Assembly (NCBI GenBank): GCA_038501625.1
Contig: JAZAYU010000013.1
Span: 3,906,001 to 3,970,000, forward strand
Reading direction: 5' to 3'
Length of the DNA: 64,000 nucleotides
From: Corbicula japonica
Taxonomy: Eukaryota > Mollusca > Bivalvia > Venerida > Cyrenidae
The position numbers were made by a program, and so were the translations under genes. This document shows, piece by piece, positions 44,622-55,891 of the stretch (position 1 is the first letter of the stretch; the number at the start of each line of letters is the position of its first letter). Below the pieces are notes generated by a model. That model made no database searches. It saw only the letters and a list, made by a program, of their open reading frames with translations, and was not told the origin of the DNA.

Positions 44622-47208
44622 ACTAGAAATGTGTCCATGGGACACGGATGCCCCCGCTATGCATCGTTTTCAGATACTTAAGTGCAATGATGGGAATAAT
44701 AGCATTTCAAAGACAGTGATGTTCGAGTAATTATAAGAATATGCATAAACTTGATGATCAAGTAAATTATTTGTATTTGTGGCACTGTTGTCTTCTCATT
44801 ACGGAAATGTCTGTGAAGAAGTTGGTGGTAATTCAATGCAATGTCATAGTGAACATTTGTGCCAAGTTATTTTGAAATCCCTTCCTTCATAAAGAAGTTA
44901 TAGCCCGAACAAGTAAATTCAAGTTTTAGTAACTGTGACCTTGACCTTGGACTTACCGGCATGGGTAATGTACGCAACACACCACCTTGTCATGGTGAAC
45001 ATTTGTGCCAAGTTATTTTGAAAACCCTGAATTCAAAACAGTTATAGCCCGGACAAGGAAATTCTATTTTTAGTAACAGTGACCTTGACCTTTGACCTAC
45101 AGGCATGGACATGGTACACGACTCACCATCTTGTCATGGTGAACATTTCTGCCAAGATATTTTGAAATTACTCTATTCCTAACGTAGTTACAACCCTGAC
45201 AAGAAAATTCTATTTAAGTAACAGTGACCTTGACCTTGGACCTACAGGCATGCGCATGGTACGGGACACACCATCTTGTCATGATGAACATTTGTGTCAA
45301 GTTATTTTGAAATCAATCTATTCCTAACAAAGTTACAGCCCAAACAAGAAAATTCTATTTTTAGTAACAGTGACCTTGACCTACAGGCATGGGCATGGTA
45401 TGCGATACACCGGCCTGTCATGGTGAGCATTTGTGTCAAGTTATTTTGAAATCCCTCCATTTATAATGAAGTTACAGCCCGGACAAGAAAATTCTATTTT
45501 TAGTAACAGTGACCTTGACCTTGGACCTTCAGGCTTGGGTATTGTGCGGACACACTGCCTTGTCATAGTGAACATAAGTGCAAAGTTATTTTGAAATCTC
45601 TTCATTCATAACAAAGTAACAGCCCGGAAAAGAGAATTCTATTTTTAGTAACAGTGACCTTGACCTTTGACCGACAGGCATGGGCATGGTACGCGACACA
45701 TCGCCCTGTCATGGTAAACATTTGTGCCAAGTTATTTTGAAATCCCTCCATTCATAACAAAGTAACAGCCCGGACAAGAAAATCCTATTTTTAGTAACAG
45801 TGACCTTGACCTTCCACTTAAAGGCTTGGGCATGTACATGACATACCGTCTTGATATGGTGAACAATTATACCAAGTTATTCAAAAACCCAATAAGAAAT
45901 AATAAAGTTACAGAGCGGACAAGATTTTGCAAGAAAATTCTATTTTTAGTAACAGTGACCTTGACCTTGGACCTACAGGCATGGGTATTGTCACGACACA
46001 CTGCCTTGTTATGGTGAACATTTGTGCCAAGTTATTTTGAAATCCCTCCATTCCAAACAAAGTTAAGGGCAAAGTGTATATTTTTCTTAACACAAAATGT
46101 AAGTGAAAAAGGGGCATAATTTGAAAAATATTGGAAGCAGGGTAATGGGTCTTGTTGGTTATGATGTAGATTTTGATGGTGAAAATATATTTCAAGTTTC
46201 AAGGCAGTATCTCAAGTAGTTTTAAAGTTATAGGCAAAATGCATATTTTGCTTAACACAAAATATAAGAAACAAGATATATTCCTATTAAAACTAATGTA
46301 AATGGAAGTATCAAAGGGCCATAACTTCTGAACGGAACATGTAAGAGCAAAACCCCACCTCTATGCACAACAACGTATCAGGCCAAGCATTGCGGTAAAG
46401 TTTCATCAAATTCCCAGCAGAGGTGTAGGGGGAGTTGCGTTAACGAGATATACTCCTATTAAAACTAATGTAAATGGAAGTATCAAAGGGCCCTAACTTC
46501 TGAACAGAACATGTAAGAGCGAAACCCCACCTTCATGCACAACAACATATAAGGCTAAGCATTGTGGTCAAGTTTCATTGAATTCCCACCAGTAGTGTAT
46601 GAGGAGTTGCGTTCACGAGATATACTCCTATTAAAACTAATGTAAATGGAAGTATCAAAGGGCCATAACTTCTGAACGGAACATGTAAGAGTGAAACCCC
46701 ACCTTTATGCACAACAACATATCAGGCCAAGCATTGTGGTCAATTTTCATTAAATTCCCACCAGTAGTGTAGGAGGAGTTGCGTTCACGAGATATACTCC
46801 TATTAAAACTAATGTAAATGGAAGTATCAAAGGGCCATAACTTTTGAACGGAACACGTAAGAGCGAAACCCCACCTTAATGCACAACAACATATCAGGCC
46901 AAGCATTGTGGTCAAGTTTCATTAAATTCCCACCAGCAGTGTAGGAGGAGTTGCGTTCACGAGATATACTCCTATTAAAACTAATGTAAATGGAAGTATC
47001 AAAGGGCCATAACTTCTGAACGGAACATGTGAGAGCGAAACCCCACCTTCATGCACAACAACATATCAGGCCAAGCATTGTGGTCAAGTTTCATTAAATT
47101 CCCACCAGTAGTGTAGGAGGAGTTGCATTCACAAGAATATCGGACGGACGGACGGACGGACGGACAGGAGCAACTCTTAATGCCCGTCGCCATTTCATGG
47201 CGGGGGCA
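44622..47208 (+). mobile_element. pearl/HINE-like element E
   Basis: Starts ACTAGAAATG, hairpin GTGTCC-ATG-GGACAC, subterminal GATGCCCCCGC. About eight units of 142 bp with 'ttagtaacagtgaccttgac', then about five of exactly 172 bp ('actcctattaaaactaatgt'), then (GGAC)n at 47145-47166, and a terminal hairpin 47181-47208 with stem CGCCAT-TTC-ATGGCG and GGGGCA. Open frames inside are repeat artefacts. Confidence 0.7.
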
Positions 47209-47655
47209 TAAAAAACTGTTTACAATCCATACATGTACTGTTAATTAGTTAAAATTAATGAAAACAAAACTTAAAGGTTTTCGGTAAAACAGCATTTTCA
47301 TGGGTACTTTAACGTCGTGGTTTTCAATTTTCTAAAGTCACTTGTATCTATGACTCTATATTTCATTGGGGTTTGAAATTTGTGGATTGACTTGCCCACA
47401 TAATCTAAAAAAATTATTACCTCAAGAAACTTCAACAAAATCAATAGGTTACAGGTTGTGACACGTACTATTGATGTACCCCATTGCCTTTTGACAGGGA
47501 ATAAATGACAGAAGCATCTGTCAACAGTGCCATCTTTTATCAACCTCCGTGATAACTGTTTTCTACTGAGTCAATAAATTGTATGACCACTTTTCCGTAG
47601 GAAATACAAACAGAACAACCATATGGTGACTTATTCAGAACGTTTCAACTTTTAC

Positions 47656-47661
47656 TTTAAT
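47656..47661 (-). terminator. candidate mini-filamin poly(A) signal
   Basis: ATTAAA on the minus strand about 190 nt after the stop. No AATAAA closer. Weak, motif only. Confidence 0.25.
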
Positions 47662-47848
47662 CAACCTAATACAACTAATAGAAATTGAGAATGCCAGAAC
47701 TCCATCCATGGTAAACACTTGCTTTTGTAGTTAATAATTTCCTGTAACCTTTGAGTGCTAAGCACAGCATTTGGCTTATTTATAACAAGTATAGACGGGA
47801 AAAAGGGAAAACAATGAATAAAATGATCTGGACTAAGAGATGAGTTAT

Positions 47849-47943
47849 CTACATACAATCTACTCCTTGTTTGGAGGCACTTCTAAAGCTTCTCTCGGGC
47901 TGAGGTTCAGCGGGTTCTTCTACTGGCACCTCAAATGGACTGC
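47849..47943 (-). CDS. mini-filamin exon 9 with stop (residues 384-414)
   Basis: [11 protein letters not shown] closes repeat 4; the tail [20 protein letters not shown] ends at TAG 47849-47851. A strong donor GTATGT starts at 47856 and would also be phase 1, so a longer isoform is possible, but no further filamin exon is visible on this strand. Confidence 0.8.
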
Positions 47944-50900
47944 CTGAAAATCACATCAACATCAGAAAATACTTTCCCAGTCACTGACCCAGTGATTTTA
48001 TTACTAGTAAATGTGAAGCAGTTTTCTGATCAACAGTTAATATTTAGACAAATAACATCATATTTATTAGTTTATAATATTTCCAATAACAGAGAATGAA
48101 GACAAAACTTGCATGTGATTGGCTGGTTCAAAGACAGTTTAACCAATCAGCAGCTAGGGATTGGAGACCAGCAGAACTACACAGGAAGTAGATTGGGGAA
48201 TGTACTGGACCTCTTGCTTTTGGAAAGGGTTCTCTCAAGCGATCTATCTGCACACTTGCACAAATTTATTTAGGGACAAATGCAAAACCAGTCTTTACCT
48301 GTAATATGTCCTCCTCCAAACATAACATTTATATAAAATGTTCCAGGTTTTGTGGGTTTGTAAACAACTTTGCAAGTTCCATCCTCATTGTCAATACATT
48401 CTGTTTCCACCTTGCTCTTACGAGGTCCCTCTATCAGCACACTAAGATCACCAAAGCCTAAAAACCACAATACAGTACTTCCTTTGTCAGCAATTATTGA
48501 ATTAATTCTAGAGTTCTTTCCACATTTAACCTTTACTCCATATAACAACACTTTACTCAATGTTCATTGCATGTGCTAACATTGTAGATCCAAATAAATG
48601 TTGTACTACTTCCAGCAACTTATACATTCTACTATCATTTTATAGCTTTCCAGTTCGAATACAATGTATAGCACAGTGTAAACAAGAAGGATCACAGAAA
48701 CCAAAGGTATGTAGCCTTACACCATTGCATGTGCAACCAGTGTATATCCAGTGTACATCTGCCATCTGATCTGAATCTACACTGGTTGTTTCATGGACAG
48801 AAAAAATGTACTGAATTTAAAAGCAAACAATTTAGATCCCAATGAGACAGCACAGATGTGACAGCTGATCTGGATCTACACTGTTTGCCCATTAAAAGCA
48901 GCTATATCTCATGATGTTAAAGGTTTAATTTTGACTTTCCTCAGTTCAATTAAACCTATTAGTATTTTGTAGTTGACCTGTACATTGTGGTACGAATCTA
49001 GTCACTATCTGAGAAGAAGACGTGTAAGCAGACAGATAGCTCAGTCCTTATCCCCATAGGTTGTTAGTGGCCTTGACCTTCTCCATATCATCTTAGTATA
49101 AATTATGTTCAGTAACAAATTCTTAAGAGCTTGGATTTCTTAAGAATTCCTATAATGATTTCCCATTTGTTAATTCCTACATCTTCTACAGTTCTGCCAC
49201 TTGGAAATCCTAGGATTTCCTAGGAATTTAATGCCAATACCAGCAACAATTTGCAACAAATTCCAATCATTTTTTCCTAGGATTCTCTAGGAAATCTTAA
49301 GATTTCATTGGAAAACAATCCTTAGAATTCATAAGAATTCTTTTGAAATTTGAAGAATTTCAACACCTTATTTTCTAATTTACTAAAAGTTAGGGAAGGT
49401 ATTACCATAATAAACTCATTACCCACATTTTAAATCCTTTTCTTGATATCTTGATTTCTTGACTCTTTGCCTGTGTCCTTTAGAATCAAGATACAAGTAA
49501 AATCTTACCAGCTTCTCTCATGTCAATAATAAATTCATTATCAACATTGGTGACTCCTTCTTTAATACCATCCCCGGACACTGTGACCTTTCCAGCATGA
49601 CCTTTGGCCAGTTCCTCCTCTTTGATGAAGATTTTGAATGGACTGTTTTGGATATGTTTACCATCTCTGTATACATTGATCTTATGCTGTCCTGCTTCTG
49701 TTGGCACAAAGGAAAATCCTAAAAATATGTTGTAAAATATGCTGTAAATCAGTGTTTACAAAAACATTTTTTGCAAGGTTTTGTTATTAACCCTTACTTG
49801 ATGGGATATGGCTGTTACTCATGGGTGAACAGTGTAGATCCAGATTTGCCATCTGATCAGGATCTACATGTTTGCTTTTTATTCATCAGGTTAGTTCTGA
49901 CCAAGAAGAAAACAGTGTGGATCCTAATCAGATGGCACAGAAGTTTTTTCTTTCCTCCAGGGCATGGGGGCATTTGACAGACCTATATACCAGTAGGTAA
50001 ATGTTTGCAAGGTTGTTGCTTAAACATATGTAGTTGCTTTTATCCAGGGGTACTTATTTGGTCTATGTTACCTAAGAGTACATAGGATTGTTGCTTTAAC
50101 ATGTATTATTGCTTTTCTCCAGATGTAAGTGTGTGTATTTAGATTTATTTATTGTCGCTACCGGAAGCCTATATGAGTGATGCCTCTAGGAGAGTTTTGG
50201 TCATGTTATGTTTTGGAGGATAGTGCAAGATACAAAGGATTCTGGTTCTTTAAGTGCCCAGTGTATAGCACCACTACACTGAAACTTTAGTTGGAGTAGC
50301 GGGGCATCGAACCAGCAATCCCTGGACTCAGAGGCAGACACGCTGACCACTGAGCTAATTATCCGCTCTTTCTCCAGACAGACTTGTTAGGTCTATATTA
50401 CCTAAGTGTCCATTAGGTTGTTGCTTTAACATGCATAGTTGCTCTTCTCCCGAGGGGGTGATGACTTTGGCAACCAGCTCATGTATATTTCCCTCTACAA
50501 CACCGAGGCTGTATATATCACTGGGCTCAGACTGCTGACCTTCCTGCTCCTGCTTACAGCTTGGTGCTAACTGACCATCTGTAATATAACAAATATATTA
50601 TAAGTGACTGCTGTTGTAACAAGTTATCACCTTCATTCAGTCTGATCAGGATCTACTCTGTTCATTACAGATTCGTTACATTAAAACTGGCCAAGATGTG
50701 AACAGTGTATTTCCTGATAAGACTGCACAGATGGTTTAGAATGTTTTCTATTGCTGATGAAAATTGCCTTTCAAATGTAGGAATTAAGCCAGTGTATTTT
50801 ATAGAGATTGTCTTAAAAAAGAAATATTTTATTGGTATCTTATTTTGTTTTTTAAGTTTATTTTCATTACAAAAGTGAAACATATCAAGTATAATACAAT

Positions 50901-53900
50901 GTAACAGAAACCTGTTATAATGTCTTCTAAGTTTTGTAAATGCAGTTGTTTAAATGTTTGACACATAGGTGAGTATGATTCTAACCTGTAATTTTTGCAG
51001 TGAAAGGTGAGCCCACAATATTTTTGTCAGCCATTTTGATGAGGACATTGTATTCTCCAGGTTTCGTTGGAAGATATCCCACAGTGCATGTACCATCTTC
51101 ATTGTCTACACATTTTATGTCAGCTTTCGATGGACCTTCTATTGCAATGCATATTCCAGCTAAAATTGTAAACCAGGGTAGTCTCAAGTTCTTATTTAGA
51201 ATTGAATTTAATTTCACTTTTTTGCATTGATGTATGAACTGTTAGAATACATAACACCAAATTTGCAACAACTAATATTTTTATGTATTTCTCATTTATT
51301 GATTTAGTAATTATTGTAATTATGTTGTATACATTAATACCACTCTTTGATTTACTGTGAAGGAAATGCAGTCACATGACCCTAATAAGCCAATCAGATA
51401 TTTTTTTTTTATGTAGTATTCATGTAGATTAGAGACCAGAACATCAGCAGATGCTAAGCTTATAGCTTCTTAGGCCCATTTTGAATACCTGCTTTACATG
51501 GTGGATGAAGATCCCAGGTGCCCCTCCAGACAATTTTCAGGCCCGAGCGGGCACCTGGATAGAACCACCCATGTTCCGCAAGCTAGCTGGCAAGCTTCCT
51601 CACATGAAAGATCTTGACCCTGTTAGGTCTCGAACTCAGACGGCTAAGGACGGCCCAAGAAGCTGTTTAACCCTTTCCTCCATATATACGCATTTTTATG
51701 CATGTGTGACCAATGTAGATCCAGATCAGCTGGCACATTTGTGCCGTCTGATCAGGATCTGCACTGGTCGCAATTTGGTCAGAAATAACTTAATGAATAA
51801 AATAGCTGATCTATATCTAAACTGTTCGCCCAGGCAATAAATGTGTATCTATGGAGGAAGGGTTAATACAAGCTTCACAAAAGAGTAAACAATAATTCCA
51901 CAGAACACAGTTACCTGCACCAGAGGTTTTTGTAACCAGCGTGAATTCTGCAGGTTTGTTAACAACTCCGTGGCTCAGCCCAGGACCAAACGCATGGGAA
52001 TACTTGCTGTTGTGTGGATAGGCATGAAACTGGAATGGACATCCTGTAAAACAGAGTTCTCTTTTATATACAAGGCTTCTTTTGCATTGATGCAATTGAA
52101 CAAAATGTAGACAGAAATGTGCTGTGGGCAGAAATAATTACAGGTTGGGTTGTTTCTTTGTACTCACTGAATTTATGTAATGGATAAAACTATTTATCAA
52201 TTTCTACCAGTCTATGCATTGTGCATAGACTTTATCTACTGTAACAGAAATTAATTGATTATTAAATATAAACACAGTAGACCCTTATCAGACTGCACAA
52301 CTGAGGTACACAAGTGCTTTTAACACAGTGAAAGTGAAACAGTGACCTTATCTATTTGTTTATGCCTAGAATGGCATGTAAGGGACATCACTCCATCTTT
52401 GTGAAACACTTAGCATACCTGGTATCCTTACGTCGTCATAGTAGACATGAAGGATATGAAGTCCCGCCTCCGAGGGTTGGTACGTCATGGTTACATGTCC
52501 GTGTTGATTGCTCTCCAATGTCGCAGGTTCTTTCTTCCCTGATGGAGTTGTTACCAAGGCTAAAATTAAGAAATGTAAAACATTAGGATAATATTAAGCT
52601 TTTTGATTACTCAGTGAATGCTAAAATAAACTGAAACCTTTGTAGAATATTTGATTTTTCATTTTTTAATTAATAAGTCACCTTTTTATATCAAGCATCT
52701 GATAAGCTGAAAATAAGATCATTCTCAAAACTGACCTATCAAAAGCTAGAATGTTGAGACTGGTCTCAAATGTGAGTTTATGAGGCATCAAGGTTATAAA
52801 TCTCAAATTGAACACCAGTCTCAAATCTCAGTGATCTGATTTGAAATGAAGCAAAATCTCAGAACAAGCCAATGGCAAACTTCTGATCTGAGACTGAAGA
52901 TCAGTCTCAGTTTTACTACATCGGGGCCTGGTATCATGTTTTGGCTCAGGGAACATTCATTTCTGACAGCTGCATAGGAAACAAAACTTTAACCATTGCC
53001 CAAGGTTATAAAACTGAGCATGGAAACCAGTCTCAAATCTCAAGCATCTGATTGGCTGAAATGGCGACTGCTTGAGATTTGAGACTGGTTTCCAAACTCA
53101 GCTTTATAACCTTCAGCCCAGTTACTCCATATATACGCATTTTAATACTTGCACAACCAGTGTAGATCCTGATCAGCCAGCACATCCTTGTGGTATGATC
53201 AGGATCTACACTGTTCACTTCTTGGTTAGAAATAACCCAGTGAATCTAAAAGGTAACAGTGTTGATACTGATCAGACTGCATGAATGTGGCCAGGCCAGG
53301 CCATTTAACCCTTTCCTGTTTAGACACACCTTTATTGCTAAGGCGAACTGTTTAGATCCAGATCAGCCGGCACATCCGTGCCGTCTGATCAGGATCTAAA
53401 CTGTTCGCTTTTTCATTCATTAGGTTATTTGTGACCAAAATGCGACCAGTACAGATCCTGATCAGACGGCACGGATGTGCCGGCTGATCTGGATCTACAC
53501 TGGTCGCACATGCGTAAAAATGCGTATATATCCAGGAAAGGGAAAAGCAATATCCTGTGAAGTAAAGGGCTAAGACTGATGCAATGGAAAACTTTTTAAA
53601 AAAAAAAAATTTAAAAAACATTTGTTTTTATAAATGTTTTTAACATTAATTCTGCAATATCAATAAATCAATCAACATACTATCTGACTACAGATTTGAA
53701 TCTGTTATTTCAATCATTATTTGATAATCATTATTAAGTTTGCCTGTTAAATGCAATTTTACATAAAGCACTAAAATGAATGTATTATTATTGATTACAG
53801 AAAATAAGAAATTACAGGTAAACAACTAAACTTGTTTCACCAGCGGAATAAAGAGATTTAAACATTATGTCACATTACCAGTAAATCTTGAGCATATCTG

Positions 53901-55891
53901 CCAACACTAGGAACGTTTTACAAGTTAATAAAGGTTGTGTTTTTAAAATCATTAATTCTTTACACTGTTGTTTTTGTTGGTTAAATTCAATCTAAGCTTT
54001 TCACAAACATTCTAAGCTTTTGTCAAATTAGCAAGCGGAGTAGATCCTGATCAGTTGCTAATCTACACAGTCTGATCAGGGTGTACACTGTTTGCTATTA
54101 ACCCTTTACTCCATATGTACACATTAACACATTTAATCCACAACGTCTGATCTGGATCTGCACTGGTTGCATACTGGTCAAAATAACCTATTTAATAATA
54201 AAGTAATGTGCCGGCAGATCTGGATCTACACTTTTCGCCCATGCCAAAAAGGCATATATATGGAGTCAAATAAATTTTGCAAAACACCCCTATGAACAAT
54301 GAATGGGCTCACAATAAAAAAGGTCCAGTTTGTCATATAAATTCTGTGGGTGTAGGGTTAAACATTACTTTGCTTAAAACAATAAGGAAACATCCATGTC
54401 AGTTATTAAAGAACTGATTTAGATTTAAAGGGAGGCTACTCCATTATGTGAATTCTGTGGGGTTAAGATAAGAATGCAACACATACCTTCCACCAACGAG
54501 ATGTCATGGCCAGCTGGCAGACAGAATTTGTGTGGGATGAAAATACCAACACCAGGTGGAGGGGTCTCTGGTTTACCAATTTCATCCGGGCTGACCACTC
54601 CACCATCCAGCTGAAACCACATTCAGTCCAACATATACTAAAGTATCATTTAATTTTCAAGTGAAAGTCGCAAATGATATATTTGCACAGGAATTAATTT
54701 GTGCAATAGTTTTTTCCTATTAAGACACATTATTAGGTGGTTTATTTTTGCTAGGGTTCAATTTCATGCTTCAACATAGTGCGAAATAAGGAAATTTATA
54801 CCCACATGAAATATAAAGATATAACAGTAACCATAATTACATTAATGTTTGTAAAGAAATCAGTCCAGTGAACTTTTGAATGATTATTCATTTTTCGTAT
54901 CACACCCTAAACTTCTTATATATACAAAAACTCTGATCTCACCAACATTTGAATGATGAACTATGAAAGGAACACGCAATTTTTACCTATTTGACCTTTA
55001 AGTGTGACCTTGACCTCCAACCTATATGAGATTTTTACATTTTAACTCGATGAACAAGCCACTTTTACTCCCTGAAAAGGACCTGAAATTTGAGTCATGT
55101 GACCTTGAATCATATCTAGAATTTTAACTTACATGACATGTGGTTGACTTCTGCAAATCACCTAAATGATGTATTTTTTTTAGGATCCAACTGCAAACAA
55201 CTGTCAAAACAGACTGACAAACAGACAGACAGACAAACAGCAAGTACTGTGATATTCTCTAAAAATACCTTCTTTGGGAGGATAAAAAATTAAAACTGAC
55301 TTAATGAGTTGGTCAAATAACATTTACACTCATCTTTCATTTTGCTGTGATAAATTGAAAGTATTTCTTCAAACTGTTTTCATTTTGCATTAGAAAACAT
55401 TTGGCCCAAGGCATAACTACAACATAAGCCCTGCACAAACTACTGTTCTAAGTACTATGTTTTGCCTTCAAAGTTGTGACATCAACAAACATGCATGTTT
55501 TACCAGGAGTTGCTGTAATTCACTGTGTTGTCTGTATGGCTATTCCAATTGCAACAACTTATTCTCCTCAATATTTTGGTAAAAATTGCGAATTTTAGTA
55601 TATTAAAATTGAATTAATATTTTATCATCTTCATTGCTATAAGAAAAACATTTGGGATAATTAAAGTAAGTGCAAAGCCCTTGGAATTTACACACTTTAA
55701 ACTATCCAAATGTTTTCCATAGCCTGATGAACATGATAAAATATTGTTTTAATCCTTAACTGCAATTAAACAATAAATCAAACAAACATTTTCAACTTAC
55801 ATTTTATTTACTGTATTTTACTTATTTTTAATATATGAAATATAATTATACTCACAGCTTTTAACTCCAAAACAACAGAGTTCACCTCCAT
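47849..55891 (-). CDS. mini-filamin: four filamin-type Ig repeats, 9 exons
   Basis: Exons 55891-55856, 54610-54487, 52559-52419, 52043-51915, 51159-50986, 50578-50402, 49718-49509, 48457-48299, 47943-47849 join to 1245 nt (414 aa plus stop). After the first (phase 0), all introns are phase 1. Four IgFLN repeats: about residues 13-110, 111-200, 201-300 and 301-392. Typical motifs are [54 protein letters not shown] and [20 protein letters not shown]. By recall these match human filamin-A repeats 18-21, the integrin/GPIb-binding, force-responsive module. No calponin-homology actin-binding domain and no repeat-24 dimerisation domain. The ATG has an in-frame TAA four codons upstream. It could instead be a short isoform of a larger gene, or continue through a donor at 47856. 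Confidence 0.85.
48299..48457 (-). CDS. mini-filamin exon 8 (residues 331-383)
   Basis: [40 protein letters not shown] and MFGGGHIT, matching filamin repeat 21. Confidence 0.95.
48530..48910. repeat. degenerate MITE relatives in a mini-filamin intron
   Basis: 'acctttactccatataacaa', 'catctgatctgaatctacac' and 'gatctggatctacactgttt' in TTAA-family order with worn ends. Confidence 0.55.
49110..49370. repeat. degenerate palindrome-rich segment
   Basis: Repeated short palindromes (ttaagaattcc, tcctaggatttcctaggaat, gaaatcttaagatttc). Perhaps a worn foldback element; no ends can be fixed. Confidence 0.35.
49509..49718 (-). CDS. mini-filamin exon 7 (residues 261-330)
   Basis: [20 protein letters not shown] completes repeat 3; [20 protein letters not shown] and [11 protein letters not shown] open repeat 4, like filamin RAKVYGRGLSEGRTFEMSDF. 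Confidence 0.93.
50010..50455 (-). repeat. tandem duplication of the 3' end of mini-filamin exon 6
   Basis: Units beginning 'aggttgttgctt' at 50010, 'aggattgttgcttt' at 50084 and 'aggttgttgcttt' at 50415 (the last inside exon 6) are 74-76 bp apart once the SINE and one copy of its duplication are subtracted. Each includes the 'ttaggtaata/ttaggtaaca' donor region, so copies of the exon's 5' splice site lie downstream in the intron. Confidence 0.75.
50124..50368 (-). mobile_element. tRNA-derived SINE
   Basis: Read on the minus strand, it starts GAGCGGATAATTAGCTCAGT with a box A (TTAGCTCAGTGGT, 50358-50346) and a box B (GGTTCGATGCC, 50313-50303). An unassigned body containing GGGCACTTAAAGAACCAG follows, with an AT-rich tail. 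TTTCTCCAGA at 50114-50123 and 50369-50378 is a perfect 10-bp target duplication. The subfamily was not recognised. Confidence 0.85.
50402..50578 (-). CDS. mini-filamin exon 6 (residues 202-260), recovered by hand
   Basis: Acceptor tattacag, donor gtaata, 58 whole codons without a stop. [20 protein letters not shown] and [18 protein letters not shown] correspond to filamin repeat 20 (DDSRRCSQVKLGS, LTASIKAPSGRDEPCLL). Without it the frame from exon 5 to exon 7 lacks half a repeat. Its 3' end is tandemly duplicated downstream. Confidence 0.88.
50986..51159 (-). CDS. mini-filamin exon 5 (residues 144-201)
   Basis: [40 protein letters not shown] and GSPFTAKIT, very close to filamin-A repeat 19. 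Confidence 0.95.
51671..51862. mobile_element. TTAA-flanked MITE copy 7
   Basis: TTAA-CCCTTTCCTCCATATATACG at the left and TATGGAGGAAGGG-TTAA at the right; partly deleted core. In the mini-filamin intron before exon 5. Confidence 0.8.
51915..52043 (-). CDS. mini-filamin exon 4 (residues 101-143)
   Basis: [20 protein letters not shown] then [18 protein letters not shown], matching filamin SAYGPGLVYGVANKTATFTI at the repeat 18/19 border. Confidence 0.92.
52419..52559 (-). CDS. mini-filamin exon 3 (residues 54-100)
   Basis: [20 protein letters not shown] and [20 protein letters not shown], matching filamin VHMPSGKTATPEI and YAPTEVGLHEMHIKY. Confidence 0.9.
53002..53112. repeat. foldback palindrome P6 (asymmetric)
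   Basis: Same family, but the right arm lacks the inner 'gtcgccatttcagccaatcaga', leaving 'gcgactgcttgagatttgag': an internal deletion at the palindrome centre. Confidence 0.85.
53309..53542. mobile_element. TTAA-flanked MITE copy 8 (inverted)
   Basis: Left TTAA-CCCTTTCCTG, core 'gatccagatcagccggcaca' and 'gacggcacggatgtgccggc', right end 'atatatccaggaaaggg'. Opposite orientation to copy 5. Confidence 0.8.
54000..54280. repeat. degenerate MITE relative
   Basis: 'ttaaccctttactccatatg' and 'gatctggatctacacttttc' with worn right end, between mini-filamin exons 2 and 3. Confidence 0.6.
54487..54610 (-). CDS. mini-filamin exon 2 (residues 13-53)
   Basis: [20 protein letters not shown] then [19 protein letters not shown], like the start of filamin repeat 18 (FDLVIPFAVRKGEITG). 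Donor gtatgt, phase 1. Confidence 0.85.
54950..55290 (-). repeat. worn pearl-type fragment
   Basis: 'tgtgaccttgacctccaacc' followed by a (GACA)n run 'gacaaacagacagacagaca' and 'ttctttgggaggata'. Layout resembles the microsatellite end of the pearl elements, but no hairpin is left. Confidence 0.45.
55856..55891 (-). CDS. mini-filamin exon 1 (residues 1-12)
   Basis: ATG then [11 protein letters not shown], donor gtgagt, phase 0 matching the next acceptor. An in-frame TAA lies just upstream, so this reads as a first coding exon. Short, hence less certain than the others. Confidence 0.6.

Noticed and set aside
46655..47193. Open frames with repeated NSSYTTGGNLMK on the minus strand.
   Set aside because: They recur with the 172-bp units of element E and carry no protein-family features.
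47298..47858. Minus-strand frames of 65-81 codons downstream of mini-filamin.
   Set aside because: They lie in the probable 3' UTR and have no recognisable motif.
47857..47943. Continuation of mini-filamin through the GTATGT donor into repeats 22-24.
   Set aside because: The donor is good and in phase, but I found no filamin-like exon on the minus strand between 41 and 47.8 kb, so the in-frame TAG was taken as the end.
50303..50358. A tRNA gene from the box A/box B pair.
   Set aside because: No full cloverleaf or acceptor stem; a target duplication and AT-rich tail mark it as a SINE.
53033..53621. Short frames with [24 protein letters not shown] sequence seen at many places.
   Set aside because: They are translations of the TTAA MITE family and occur wherever that repeat does.
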